Origin: Flavobacteriales bacterium 34_180_T64
GTDB lineage: Bacteria > Bacteroidota > Bacteroidia > Flavobacteriales > Flavobacteriaceae
Direction: 5' to 3'
DNA: 64,000 nt
Assembly: GCA_002162765.1 (NCBI GenBank)
Contig: MAAR01000002.1
Span: 1 to 64,000, forward strand
A program made the position numbers and the translations under genes. Numbering within the stretch: the stretch's first letter is position 1; every line of letters starts with the position of its first letter. Below the pieces are notes generated by a model that was not told the DNA's origin, did no database searches, and saw only the letters and a program-made list of their open reading frames with translations. Positions 18,120 to 27,404 of this stretch are shown one piece after another.

Positions 18120-18923
18120 CTAAAGCTTGTAATGATTAAGCAACATCTTTTCGTATACTTTATCTGGTAGAATTCGCTTTAGTACAATCGAAAATTTTTG
18201 CATGAACTCGCCAACTTTGTAATGGATTTTTGGATTAGACGTATTGATAACCCCATAAATTGCATGTGCCATAAGCATCGGATCTTTTCCACTATCAACA
18301 TGAGCATCCATCAATTCTAGAGATTTCCCATATGAATCTTTGTACGGCGAATCTTCAGTTACGGGAGCATGATATCGTCCTGCTGCAATATTTGTGGCAA
18401 AATCACCAGGTGCAACATTGGTCATATGAATATTAAAATCTTTTATTTCCATTCTGAATGCTTCCGTAAGTAATTCCAAAGCACCTTTACTCGCACTATA
18501 AATTCCTCTATATGGTAAACCCATATATCCAGCAATTGACGTTACATTAATTATCAACCCAGAATTTTGTATACGCATTTGTGGTAAAACAGCTTTTATG
18601 ACATTGATTGGACCAAAGACATTTGTTTCAAAGTTTCGTTTAATCTCCTCATTTGGGATTTCTTCAATTGGCCCAGTTATTCCTGCACCTGCGTTATTTA
18701 TTAAAACGTCTAATTCCCCTTCAGTATCAACAACTGTTTTAACGGCCCTTTTTATAGATTCAATATTCGAAACATCTAATTGTACAAGTTTAAATTCTGA
18801 ATCTGCATAACGTTCAGGGTTTCTACTCGTACCATAAACGATATATCCTTTTTTTGTTAGGAATTCGCCAATGCTTTTTCCAATTCCTGAAGAACCACCT
18901 GTTATTAAAACAACTTTTGACAT
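18120..18923 (-). CDS. SDR family short-chain dehydrogenase/reductase
   Basis: A 267-residue classical SDR. TGGSSGIGKSIGEF binds the nucleotide, NNAGAG stabilises the fold, and the catalytic Ser/Tyr/Lys triad is in NVTSIAGY and YSASKGALEL. The basic residues after YGTSRNP hint at NADPH preference. The substrate is unknown. The extra C-terminal helices resemble retinol dehydrogenase/17-beta-HSD-like SDRs. It is transcribed in the same direction as the SRP RNA just upstream and lies about 57 bp after its 3' end. Confidence 0.9.
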   Translation of the reverse strand: MSKVVLITGGSSGIGKSIGEFLTKKGYIVYGTSRNPERYADSEFKLVQLDVSNIESIKRAVKTVVDTEGELDVLINNAGAGITGPIEEIPNEEIKRNFETNVFGPINVIKAVLPQMRIQNSGLIINVTSIAGYMGLPYRGIYSASKGALELLTEAFRMEIKDFNIHMTNVAPGDFATNIAAGRYHAPVTEDSPYKDSYGKSLELMDAHVDSGKDPMLMAHAIYGVINTSNPKIHYKVGEFMQKFSIVLKRILPDKVYEKMLLNHYKL

Positions 18924-18983
18924 ATTTATTGAAAAATTAAAGCTTAAAAATACAATATAAAAAGGAAAGTATTGGGTACAAAA

Positions 18984-19081
18984 AAAGGCAAGCTACCTAC
19001 ATCACACCGCTACGACCATTTACCTTTGCTTCGTTCCCGACCTGGAGGATTCAACAGGAGCTGGTTGTGTAGGACTTGCCA
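18984..19081 (-). ncRNA. ffs: Signal recognition particle RNA, small bacterial type
   Basis: The minus strand shows the conserved SRP helix 8 apical sequence CCAGGTCGGGAACGAAGCA with the GGAA tetraloop and the symmetrical internal loop. The ends pair: GGCAAG at the 5' end with CTTGCC at the 3' end, then CTACA with TGTAG and CACAACC with GGTGTG. A T run follows the 3' end. The length of about 98 nt suits the small bacterial form (Ffh binding only, no Alu domain). A perfectly spaced promoter lies directly upstream. Confidence 0.92.
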
Positions 19082-19085
19082 AGTG

Positions 19086-19115
19086 CAAAGATACAATCTT
19101 TTAATACTTAAACAA
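19086..19115 (-). promoter_or_regulatory. SRP RNA promoter (TTG-19-TATCTTTG)
   Basis: On the minus strand TTG (19113-19115) lies 19 bp before TATCTTTG (19086-19093), the textbook Bacteroidota SigA arrangement. The RNA 5' end falls about 5 nt downstream. Confidence 0.8.
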
Positions 19116-19169
19116 TGATTTTTTATACTGAATTTAATTAAATAACTTGCCTGAAAAATTCGAGTCATT

Positions 19170-20222
19170 ATGTCGCCCTTTAAACTTATTATAATCACAT
19201 TGTTAGGCCTCCTTATGTATTCATGTGAAAGTGATTCTGGTCAGAAAAAAAAAGATTTTTCTATTACATCTAATACGATTCAAAATAATAAAAACAAGCA
19301 ACATTGTATCGCTTTAAGCGAAACCTTAAAATTAGAGCTACAAAATTCAAAAAATCATCTTGTTAAATCTGTAGCATATACTATTGATGGTACGCCAATA
19401 GAAAACACTATTGAATTAGATAAGATGAAATTGGGCAGACACAATATATCCGCTGCCATTACTCTTGAAGATGAAACCTTTACTATTTCAAAAAACATAA
19501 CCATACTAAACTCAGAAGCACCACATCTATATGGTTATGAAATTATCAACGCATATGATCACGATATCACTTCTTACACGCAAGGTCTCGAATTCTATAA
19601 TGGTGTATTATATGAAAGCACTGGACAATATGGAGAATCTAAACTTAGAAAAATCAATTATAAAACTTCGGAAGTCTTAAAAAACATCAATTTAGAACGG
19701 CAATATTTTGCCGAAGGCTTAACAATTCTTAACAAGAAAATTTATCAGTTGACTTGGCAAGAAGGAATTGGATTCGTTTATGACCTTGATACTTTTGAAA
19801 AAAAGAGCAGCTTTAACTATGGTCAAAGTAAAGAAGGTTGGGGACTATGTAATGATGGCGAAGTAATTTACAAATCAGATGGTACAGAAAATATCTGGCT
19901 TCTAGAAACTAATTCTTTAAAAGAACAGTCTAGACTACAAGTATATTCTAACAATGGGAAAATCGGCAGCCTCAATGAGTTAGAATGGATAAATGGAACT
20001 ATTTACGCCAATATTTATCAGCGTAATGGCGTGGTCATAATCAATCCCAAAAATGGTGCTGTTGAAGGCGTTATTGATTTTTCGCCGCTTAGAAAACTCG
20101 TTACGCAACATCCAGGTCTCGATGTTTTAAACGGGATAGCATACAACTCTGATACACAAACTATTTTTGTTACTGGAAAACGTTGGGATAAACTTTTTGA
20201 AGTAAAGGTTTTCAAAAAGTAG
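19170..20222 (+). CDS. Glutaminyl-peptide cyclotransferase (plant/bacterial type) lipoprotein
   Basis: A 350-residue protein with a lipoprotein signal (LLGLLMYSC, Cys at about 19). An N-terminal beta domain of about 90 residues is followed by the five-bladed propeller of the papaya-type glutamine cyclotransferase family, recognised by SYTQGLEF, LYESTGQYGESKLR, GWGLCNDG and NELEWINGTIYANIY. The family converts N-terminal Gln to pyroglutamate, which shields exported proteins from aminopeptidases. Many T9SS cargo proteins become pyroglutamylated, so it may act on them in the periplasm (inference from family knowledge). Confidence 0.9.
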   Translation: MSPFKLIIITLLGLLMYSCESDSGQKKKDFSITSNTIQNNKNKQHCIALSETLKLELQNSKNHLVKSVAYTIDGTPIENTIELDKMKLGRHNISAAITLEDETFTISKNITILNSEAPHLYGYEIINAYDHDITSYTQGLEFYNGVLYESTGQYGESKLRKINYKTSEVLKNINLERQYFAEGLTILNKKIYQLTWQEGIGFVYDLDTFEKKSSFNYGQSKEGWGLCNDGEVIYKSDGTENIWLLETNSLKEQSRLQVYSNNGKIGSLNELEWINGTIYANIYQRNGVVIINPKNGAVEGVIDFSPLRKLVTQHPGLDVLNGIAYNSDTQTIFVTGKRWDKLFEVKVFKK

Positions 20223-20295
20223 TATTCACTCATTCAAAAGACGAGTTTACTCATTCCTTTTTTTCTTATTCATGATTCTTATGGTTCTTTGAAAC

Positions 20296-21093
20296 ATGAG
20301 AAAAGTAATCCAGATAAATATTCCAAAGCCTTGTCATGAGGACTGGAACAAAATGACACTAGAAGACAAAGGACGTCATTGCCAAGTTTGTGAAAAAACA
20401 GTTATTGATTTCACAAAAACCACCGATGAACAAATTATTAAAACCTTAGGCGCTCAAGGATCCCTCTGTGGTCGTTTTAAAAAAAATCAATTAGATCGAG
20501 ACATTGTTCTTTCTAGAAAGGACAGAAACAACTATTTGTCCTTTGTAGCCTCTTCCCTATTTGCTTTTTTGTCTATAGGCACTCAAGAAGTAAAGGCACA
20601 AAATAAAGATAAAATCATTAAAGTTGATTCATTGACACGTCAATCAATTAAGGACAAAGTAGGCACCTCAATCCTGAATAAAAAAATGATTACTGGTATG
20701 GTTACTGATGAAACAAATGGCTACCCATTACCTTTTATAAATATTATTATAAAAGGAACTACAAGTGGCACTCAAACCGATTTTGACGGAAAGTTCAGGC
20801 TAAAAGTTGCTAAGAATGATATTTTAGTGTTTAGTTATTTAGGAATGAAAACAAAGGAAATTGTAATTTCTAAACAGCATAATTTACATCTTAGCTTAAC
20901 TTTAGAAGAAGATCTTATGGGAGATATTTTTATTGTTACCGGAAAAACTGCGACGGAACAACTTTATACTCAAGAAGAACTTGATGAACGTGCTAAAAAA
21001 AGAAAAGCAAAAACTAAAACGTATTTCAAATTTTACAAAAGAAAGTTGAAAGAAGACAAACAAAAAAGAAAAGACAAACGAAAAAAAGATTAA
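20296..21093 (+). CDS. Cys-motif domain plus carboxypeptidase-regulatory-like membrane protein
   Basis: A 265-residue protein with three parts. Residues 1-75 form a small cysteine-rich domain (KPCHEDWNKM, GRHCQVCEKTVIDFT, SLCGRF), a recurring but uncharacterised N-terminal module of Bacteroidota that resembles a metal-binding site. A hydrophobic stretch (about 80-100, FVASSLFAFLSIG) probably spans the membrane. Residues 130-205 are a CarboxypepD_reg-like beta sandwich (GMVTDETNGYPLPFINIIIK, FSYLGMKTKEI). The tail is very rich in Lys and Arg. Its function is unknown. The Cys domain is predicted to be cytoplasmic and the sandwich periplasmic. Confidence 0.7.
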   Translation: MRKVIQINIPKPCHEDWNKMTLEDKGRHCQVCEKTVIDFTKTTDEQIIKTLGAQGSLCGRFKKNQLDRDIVLSRKDRNNYLSFVASSLFAFLSIGTQEVKAQNKDKIIKVDSLTRQSIKDKVGTSILNKKMITGMVTDETNGYPLPFINIIIKGTTSGTQTDFDGKFRLKVAKNDILVFSYLGMKTKEIVISKQHNLHLSLTLEEDLMGDIFIVTGKTATEQLYTQEELDERAKKRKAKTKTYFKFYKRKLKEDKQKRKDKRKKD

Positions 21094-21170
21094 ATGGTTG
21101 CTAAGACTGATTTATTTGAGAATTACCTCTTTTAACTCAAACCATATTTTCTAAATATAAGAATTACGAT

Positions 21171-21178
21171 TACTTTTG
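21171..21178 (+). promoter_or_regulatory. Candidate -7 box of a thioesterase gene
   Basis: TACTTTTG fits TAnnTTTG. Its final TTG is in frame with the thioesterase but is promoter sequence, so the ATG at 21194 is the better start. Confidence 0.5.
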
Positions 21179-21193
21179 GCATATTTAATAGCC

Positions 21194-21583
21194 ATGCAAA
21201 TCTTTGAATTTATTATTAGAGTCACAGAAGATGATTTAGACCAACTAAACCATGTTAATAATGTACGCTATGTGCAATGGGTACAAGATATTGCTGGAAA
21301 ACATTGGATTTCTAAAGCTCCTCAATCTATCTGTGACAATTATTATTGGGTGATGTTAAGTCATCATATTAAATACAAAGGTCAAGCTATAATTGGTGAT
21401 GAACTTTTACTCAAAACATATATCAAAAAATTGGACGGGCTAACATGCACAAGAATAGTGGAAATATACAATTCGCGAACAAATAAACTGCTTACAAGTT
21501 CTGAAACATTATGGTGCTTTATATCAACACATACTAAAAAACCAGTGCGAATTACGGAAGAAATTAGAGACTTGATTAATTAA
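21194..21583 (+). CDS. Acyl-CoA thioesterase, hotdog (4HBT) fold
   Basis: A 129-residue hotdog-fold protein with the 4-hydroxybenzoyl-CoA thioesterase pattern DLDQLNHVNNVRYVQWVQD, in which the Asp of the loop is the likely catalytic residue, followed by the DELLLKTYI and CTRIVEIYN strands. It would hydrolyse an acyl-CoA or acyl-ACP thioester. The chain length is unknown. The ATG at 21194 was preferred over an upstream TTG that belongs to a promoter box. Confidence 0.87.
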   Translation: MQIFEFIIRVTEDDLDQLNHVNNVRYVQWVQDIAGKHWISKAPQSICDNYYWVMLSHHIKYKGQAIIGDELLLKTYIKKLDGLTCTRIVEIYNSRTNKLLTSSETLWCFISTHTKKPVRITEEIRDLIN

Positions 21584-21678
21584 AATAACCCATTCATACT
21601 AAATCATTGTTTCAAAAGTTATATTTTTAAGCCCTATAATGGATTTAATAATTTTGCTATTTAATTAGAAATTTCTCT

Positions 21679-23223
21679 ATGAAACGAATTTTATATTTTG
21701 TCTGTACTATTTCGGTATTAATTCTTTGGAGCTCATGTCGTAAAGACTTTGAGTTTTCACCGAGTAATGGTACACTTCAATTTTCTAAAGACACCGTTTA
21801 TTTAGATACTGTGTTTACAAATATTGGGTCTAGTACTTATAATTTGAAGATTTATAATCGTAGTGACAATGATATATCCATTCCTACAGTACGTCTTGGT
21901 GAAGGCGAAGGCTCAAATTACAGATTAAATGTCGATGGTATTGCAGGGAAAGTTTTTGAGAATGTTGAAATACTTGCGAAAGACAGTATGTTTATTTTTG
22001 TTGAAACCACAATTGATATCGAGGCTTTAGCAACCATGGATACTCAGTTTTTATATACTGATATCATTGAATTTGATAGTGGGACTAATTATCAAAAAGT
22101 TGACCTCGTCACTCTTGTTAAGGACGCCATTTTTATTTATCCAAATAGAGACGATACTACAGGAGTCATTGAAACGTTAAGTTTTGATGCTGATGGCGAT
22201 GGCACTCCCGATGAAACTTCAATTCAAGGACGTTTCTTGACCGATGCCGAGTTAACATTTACCAATGAAAAGCCATATGTTATTTATGGGTATGCTGCGG
22301 TAGACGAAGGAAAAACACTTGAAATAGAGGCTGGTGCTCGTGTTCATTTTCATGCAAATTCGGGGTTATTAATAACTAATACGGCATCTTTAGAAATAAA
22401 TGGTGCCTATAGTAATGATCAAGAACTTTTAGAAAATGAAGTCATCTTAGAAGGTGATAGATTAGAACCTTTATTCGAAGACGTTCCAGGTCAATGGGGA
22501 ACTATTTGGCTCTTTAATGGGAGTCAAAACAATTCAATCAATTACGCTACTATAAAGAACGCTACCATAGGGATTTTATCTGAAGGCAATCAAGCTGCAG
22601 TAAATGATAAATTAACGATTACTAATTCTCAGATCTATAATTCTAGTAATTTCGGAATCTTAGGTAGAGCGACATCAATAACTGGAGAAAATGTGGTTAT
22701 AAATAATTCAGGACAATCCTCTTTTGCAGGTACAGCAGGCGGAAAATATAATTTCACACACTGTACATTAGCTAATTATTGGAACACTAGTTTTAGACAA
22801 TTCCCTTCTGTTTTGTTAAACAATTATGTGCTGGACGAAAATAATAATGCCACACCAAATAATTTAATTGCTGCCAATTTTAATAATTGTATTATTTATG
22901 GAAATGATAATACCGAACTGTTTTTAGATGAAAATTCTAATGCTGAATTCAACTATATGTTTACTAATGTATTGTTACGATATCAAAGCAGCAACAATCC
23001 AATTGATTTTGATGATCCGCTGCATTTTGCAAATATCTTATTAGAAAGTAATCCCGATTTTAAAGATGGCTTCGAAAATATGTTAATGATTGGAGATAAT
23101 TCAGACGCCATTAATCAAGGCGACTTAATTATCGCTGGGCAAGTTCCTTTAGATATATTAACTGTAGATCGAACAGTTTCTCCAGATTTAGGGGCCTATC
23201 AGCATACTACATTTGAAGATTAA
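21679..23223 (+). CDS. Right-handed beta-helix lipoprotein
   Basis: A 514-residue exported lipoprotein (signal LYFVCTISVLILWSSC, Cys at about 20). A beta-sandwich-like N-terminal region (25-150) is followed by an acidic calcium-loop-like DADGDGTPDE near 170 and then many short Asn-rich turns (NNSINYATIKNATIGI, NFNNCIIYGND) that fit a parallel beta-helix as in pectate-lyase-like surface proteins. No catalytic residues were recognised. It is possibly a cell-surface polysaccharide-binding or hypothetical lipoprotein common in Flavobacteriia. Monocistronic. Confidence 0.7.
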   Translation: MKRILYFVCTISVLILWSSCRKDFEFSPSNGTLQFSKDTVYLDTVFTNIGSSTYNLKIYNRSDNDISIPTVRLGEGEGSNYRLNVDGIAGKVFENVEILAKDSMFIFVETTIDIEALATMDTQFLYTDIIEFDSGTNYQKVDLVTLVKDAIFIYPNRDDTTGVIETLSFDADGDGTPDETSIQGRFLTDAELTFTNEKPYVIYGYAAVDEGKTLEIEAGARVHFHANSGLLITNTASLEINGAYSNDQELLENEVILEGDRLEPLFEDVPGQWGTIWLFNGSQNNSINYATIKNATIGILSEGNQAAVNDKLTITNSQIYNSSNFGILGRATSITGENVVINNSGQSSFAGTAGGKYNFTHCTLANYWNTSFRQFPSVLLNNYVLDENNNATPNNLIAANFNNCIIYGNDNTELFLDENSNAEFNYMFTNVLLRYQSSNNPIDFDDPLHFANILLESNPDFKDGFENMLMIGDNSDAINQGDLIIAGQVPLDILTVDRTVSPDLGAYQHTTFED

Positions 23224-23224
23224 C

Positions 23225-23256
23225 AAAAAAGGCTTTGAAAACTCAAAGCCTTTTTT
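23225..23256. terminator. Bidirectional terminator
   Basis: AAAAAAGGCTTTGA pairs with TCAAAGCCTTTTTT across a 4-nt loop between convergent genes. Confidence 0.88.
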
Positions 23257-23274
23257 ATTACTATATTTTTGTCT

Positions 23275-24549
23275 TTATGCAATAAATAATGGCTTATCTC
23301 TCATCATGTCATTAACTTGTTGACCAATAGATTCCAATTTAGATTCATCCTGATGATTCGATATAACGGCATCAATAAACCCTACAATTGTATCCATATC
23401 TTCTTCTTTTAAACCTCTAGTCGTAATTGCTGGAGTCCCTACTCGAATCCCAGAAGTCACAAACGGTGATTTATCATCAAAAGGCACCATGTTTTTATTT
23501 ACAGTAATATCAGCCTTTACTAAAGCTTGTTCCGCATCCTTTCCAGTAATATTTTTATTTCTTAAATCAATAAGCATCATATGATTATCTGTTCCTCCCG
23601 AAATAATATGATATCCTCTAGCTACAAATGCTTCAGCCATGGCAGCAGCATTCTTTTTAACTTGTAGCATGTAATGCATGAAATTATCTGAAAGTGCCTC
23701 ACCAAACGCAATGGCTTTTGCAGCAATTATATGCTCTAAAGGCCCTCCTTGATTTCCAGGAAAAACAGCAGAATCAAACAAAGAAGACATTTTACGCAAA
23801 TTCCCGTTTTTCAATTTTAAACCGAATGGATTATCAAAATCCTCACCCATTAAAATCATACCTCCTCTTGGTCCTCTTAAAGTTTTATGTGTTGTCGTTG
23901 TCACAACGTGACAATGTGGAATTGGATCATTTAAAATCCCTTTGGCTATCATACCTGCAGGATGAGAAATATCAGCCATTAATAACGCACCTACGCTATC
24001 TGCTATTTTACGAAAACGTTTAAAATCCATGTCTCGAGAATAGGCCGACGCTCCAGCAATTATCAATTTTGGCTTCTCGGCAATTGCAATAGCTTGCATT
24101 TTATCATAATTAATACGTCCATTCTCTTCGTCTACACCATAAAACACGGGATTATAAAGTTTTCCAGAGAAATTTACCGGAGAACCGTGTGTTAAATGAC
24201 CTCCATGAGACAAATCAAAACCAAGAATCTTATCTCCAGGTTTTAAACATGCTGCAAATACAGCTGTATTGGCTTGACTTCCAGAATGCGGTTGTACATT
24301 AGCCCAAGATGCACCAAATAAAGCTTTTGCTCTATCAATAGCGATTTGCTCTACTTCATCAACAATTTCACAACCGCCATAATAGCGCTTTCCAGGATAC
24401 CCTTCAGCATATTTATTTGTTAAAACTGATCCAGCAGCCTCCATCACCTGATCACTTACAAAATTCTCAGAAGCGATAAGCTCCAAACCCTGTAATTGCC
24501 GTTCTTTTTCAGCCTCAATAAGTTCAAAAATTTGTTGGTCGCGTTGCAT
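23275..24549 (-). CDS. glyA: Serine hydroxymethyltransferase
   Basis: A 424-residue full-length PLP enzyme that interconverts serine and glycine with tetrahydrofolate to supply one-carbon units. The start [12 protein letters not shown], the HSGSQAN cofactor loop, [10 protein letters not shown] (H196 region) and the Schiff-base lysine K222 in [11 protein letters not shown] are all present. It is monocistronic and divergent from fumarylacetoacetase. Confidence 0.97.
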   Translation of the reverse strand: MQRDQQIFELIEAEKERQLQGLELIASENFVSDQVMEAAGSVLTNKYAEGYPGKRYYGGCEIVDEVEQIAIDRAKALFGASWANVQPHSGSQANTAVFAACLKPGDKILGFDLSHGGHLTHGSPVNFSGKLYNPVFYGVDEENGRINYDKMQAIAIAEKPKLIIAGASAYSRDMDFKRFRKIADSVGALLMADISHPAGMIAKGILNDPIPHCHVVTTTTHKTLRGPRGGMILMGEDFDNPFGLKLKNGNLRKMSSLFDSAVFPGNQGGPLEHIIAAKAIAFGEALSDNFMHYMLQVKKNAAAMAEAFVARGYHIISGGTDNHMMLIDLRNKNITGKDAEQALVKADITVNKNMVPFDDKSPFVTSGIRVGTPAITTRGLKEEDMDTIVGFIDAVISNHQDESKLESIGQQVNDMMRDKPLFIA

Positions 24550-24575
24550 ATAATTAGATGTTTGTTAAATTTTGT

Positions 24576-24583
24576 CAAAAATA
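24576..24583 (-). promoter_or_regulatory. Candidate -7 box of glyA
   Basis: TATTTTTG on the minus strand, 26 bp before the start. Confidence 0.4.
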
Positions 24584-24705
24584 ATAAATACATTAGTTAA
24601 ATACATCAAAAAACATATATTTACTTTGCTCTAGCACATTATATATTATGGGCAATGTGAACTTACATTTTTTATATAAAATTAGTATTAAAATAAAAAG
24701 TTATG

Positions 24706-24713
24706 TAGGTTTG
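24706..24713 (+). promoter_or_regulatory. Candidate -7 box of fumarylacetoacetase
   Basis: TAGGTTTG, 36 bp before the ATG. Confidence 0.5.
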
Positions 24714-24749
24714 AATAGATTTTAGTAAACAACAATTAACAAGAAAACT

Positions 24750-26042
24750 ATGCCATTATCAGCAAATAATCCAGATAGAACATCCTGGCTACACGTTGGA
24801 AAAAATTCTGATTTTCCAATTCAAAATATTCCATTTGGAGTATTTCTAACAAGAGATGATATTATTACAATCGGTACTCGTATAGGAGATACTGCTATTG
24901 ATTTAGGTGCCTTGCATCAATTGGGTTATTTTGATGGTATTCCACTTACTGATGATATCTTTCTTCAAGATACATTAAATGATTTTATTGCCGATGGTAG
25001 AAAAACATGGAGACTTGTTAGAAATCGTATCGCAAAAATATTTGATAGCAATTCTAAAACTTTAAAAAATAATACGAAACACAAAGAAATTGTGTGTTTC
25101 AGGTTAGATGAAATTGAAATGCAATTGCCTGTACAAATAGGTGATTATACAGATTTCTATTCCAGTATAGAACATGCAACTAATGTTGGAACCATGTTTC
25201 GAGATCCTGACAATGCACTGCTTCCAAATTGGTTACATATACCTGTAGGATATCATGGTAGAAGTTCATCTATTATTACCACAGAAATTCCTGTTCATCG
25301 TCCACAGGGTCAAACCCTACCAGCAGGTAGTGACACTCCTGTTTTCGGACCTTCAAAACTAGTCGATTTTGAATTGGAAATGGCATTCATTACAACGGAT
25401 GCTAACGACCTAGGCGAACCAATCCCAATTGACGAAGCTGAAGAGTATATTTTTGGATTAGTCCTTTTTAATGATTGGTCTGCTCGTGATATTCAAAAAT
25501 GGGAATACGTGCCATTAGGTCCTTTTTTAGCTAAGAGCTTTGCCTCTTCTATTTCACCTTGGATTGTTACATTGGATGCATTAGAACCTTATAGAGTTGA
25601 AAGTCCAAAGCCAAAAAAACCTCAATTGCCTTATTTACAATACAAAGGCAAGAAAAGCTATGATATTAATTTAGAAGTATCCATAAAACCAAAAGGATCT
25701 AAAGAAACGGTTGTAAGTAAATCGAACTTTAAATACATGTACTGGAATATGGTTCAACAACTTGCACACCATACGGTGAACGGTTGCCCAGTAAATTCTG
25801 GAGACATGATGGGAAGCGGCACAATATCTGGTGCTACACCTGATTCATATGGCTCGATGTTAGAACTTTCATGGAAAGGTGAAAAACCATTAAAAATGAA
25901 AGATGGTTCTGAACGTAAATTCATTAATGATAATGACACGGTCATTATGCGAGGTCATTGCGAAAAAGATGGCACGCGAATAGGATTTGGTGAGGTTTCA
26001 ACGCAGTTACTTCCTGTTTATAATCCGAAAAAGAAAAAATAA
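24750..26042 (+). CDS. fahA: Fumarylacetoacetase
   Basis: A 430-residue protein, the usual length for the eukaryote-like FAH family. It has the N-terminal SH3-like domain (PFGVFLTRDD...GTRIGD) and a catalytic barrel with DYTDFYSSIEHATNVG, PVGYHGRSSS, DFELEMAF and NDWSARDIQKWEY, which carry the metal-binding Asp/Glu and the His-Glu dyad. It performs the last step of tyrosine/phenylalanine breakdown, yielding fumarate and acetoacetate. The other pathway genes are not next to it. A terminator follows. Confidence 0.96.
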   Translation: MPLSANNPDRTSWLHVGKNSDFPIQNIPFGVFLTRDDIITIGTRIGDTAIDLGALHQLGYFDGIPLTDDIFLQDTLNDFIADGRKTWRLVRNRIAKIFDSNSKTLKNNTKHKEIVCFRLDEIEMQLPVQIGDYTDFYSSIEHATNVGTMFRDPDNALLPNWLHIPVGYHGRSSSIITTEIPVHRPQGQTLPAGSDTPVFGPSKLVDFELEMAFITTDANDLGEPIPIDEAEEYIFGLVLFNDWSARDIQKWEYVPLGPFLAKSFASSISPWIVTLDALEPYRVESPKPKKPQLPYLQYKGKKSYDINLEVSIKPKGSKETVVSKSNFKYMYWNMVQQLAHHTVNGCPVNSGDMMGSGTISGATPDSYGSMLELSWKGEKPLKMKDGSERKFINDNDTVIMRGHCEKDGTRIGFGEVSTQLLPVYNPKKKK

Positions 26043-26067
26043 CTAATTCCCTGCAACTTAATCATTT

Positions 26068-26101
26068 AACCCTTAAATAAAATATTTAAGGGTTTTGTTT
26101 T
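26068..26101 (+). terminator. Intrinsic terminator after fahA
   Basis: AACCCTTAAATA pairs with TATTTAAGGGTT across a 3-nt loop, followed by a T-rich run. Confidence 0.85.
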
Positions 26102-26155
26102 ATGTTTTGGCATCATAATTGAATTTTAATTAAAATATAAATTAAACTCAAGATT

Positions 26156-27340
26156 ATGAAAAGATTACTACTCTTAACAGTCCTTCTATCGGTACTCGTA
26201 TCTTGTAGTGGGCGAAAACAAATTGAAAAAGCATTGTATGCTGGCAATTATGATGCGGCAATTACAACCGCTTTAAAAAAGCTCGATAATAACAAAGACA
26301 AAAAGCGTAAACAACAGCTTATTGTGATGTTAGAAGATGCGTATCAAAAAGTGTTGGAACGTGATTTAAATAGCATTGAACATTTAAAGAAAGATGGCAA
26401 TCCGGAACAATTCAAATCAATTTATAGCATTTATATGAATTTAAATGCGCGTCAGGAGGCTATCAAACCGGTTCTTCCTTTAAAAATTAATGGAAAAAGC
26501 ATCAGGTTTACCTTCAATGATTATTCAACTGAAATTGTTGACTATAGATATAAAACATCGGATTATTTAATAGATAAAGGAATTTCCTTATTAGATGATG
26601 TTGACAAATATAGATCGAGAGAAGCATTCGTAATATTCAAATATATTGAGCAAATCAATCCAAATTTCGAGGAGAATCGAAGTTTGATGGACGAAGCTCA
26701 TGAAAAAGGAATGGACTATGTAATTGTGGATATTAAAAATAGAACACATCAAATTATTCCACAAAGATTAGAAGATGATCTATTAAATTTAGACACCTAT
26801 GGTTTGAATCAATTCTGGATACAATATCATGCAAACATAGACAACAATTGTGTCTATGACTACGCGATGCAATTGCAATTGAAACGTATCAATATTTCAC
26901 CTGAAAAAATATATGAAAAACAATTGCTTCGAGAAAAACAAATTGTAGACGGTTGGGAATATCAATTAGACACCAACGCTAATGTCATGCAAGACAGTTT
27001 AGGCAATGACATTAAAGTTGATAAAATAGTAACTGTTAGAGCGCGTTATTTTAAATTTAATCAGTTTAAATCGACACAGGTTATTGCTGATGTTATATAC
27101 ACAGATTTAAAATCGAACCAAACTCTTGATGCTTTTACAATAGATAGTGAATTTGTATTCGATCATCACTATGCAACATATAGAGGAGACCGTAGAGCTT
27201 TACGTAAAGATGATAGAAATCTACTCAACAACAGAAGAGCACATTTTCCAACAGATGCTCAAATGGTGTATGACACTGGAGAAGATTTAAAAATGCAACT
27301 CAAAGACATAATCAACTCTTATAGAATAAGAAGAAGTTGA
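26156..27340 (+). CDS. Hypothetical lipoprotein with TPR-like N-terminus
   Basis: A 394-residue protein not assigned to a named family. It has a lipoprotein signal (LLTVLLSVLVSC, Cys at about 17). The following YAGNYDAAITTALKKL looks like a TPR-type helical hairpin. The middle (about 160-260) contains further helices and DYVIVDIKNRTHQIIP. The last 60 residues are rich in Arg and Asp (YRGDRRALRKDDR). It is likely anchored to the inner leaflet of the outer membrane. Function unknown. Confidence 0.6.
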   Translation: MKRLLLLTVLLSVLVSCSGRKQIEKALYAGNYDAAITTALKKLDNNKDKKRKQQLIVMLEDAYQKVLERDLNSIEHLKKDGNPEQFKSIYSIYMNLNARQEAIKPVLPLKINGKSIRFTFNDYSTEIVDYRYKTSDYLIDKGISLLDDVDKYRSREAFVIFKYIEQINPNFEENRSLMDEAHEKGMDYVIVDIKNRTHQIIPQRLEDDLLNLDTYGLNQFWIQYHANIDNNCVYDYAMQLQLKRINISPEKIYEKQLLREKQIVDGWEYQLDTNANVMQDSLGNDIKVDKIVTVRARYFKFNQFKSTQVIADVIYTDLKSNQTLDAFTIDSEFVFDHHYATYRGDRRALRKDDRNLLNNRRAHFPTDAQMVYDTGEDLKMQLKDIINSYRIRRS

Positions 27341-27357
27341 TTTATAGTATGAAAATG

Positions 27358-27391
27358 AAAACTCCCTAAGTGATACTTAGGGAGTTTTTTT
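27358..27391. terminator. Bidirectional terminator
   Basis: AAAACTCCCTAAGT pairs with ACTTAGGGAGTTTT across a 3-nt loop, with a T run, between convergent genes. Confidence 0.88.
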
Positions 27392-27404
27392 ATCCAATTA
27401 TATT

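Noticed and set aside
19010..19198. Minus-strand 62-codon ORF
   Set aside because: It is the SRP RNA and its promoter read as protein. The RNA structure and box spacing explain the conservation.
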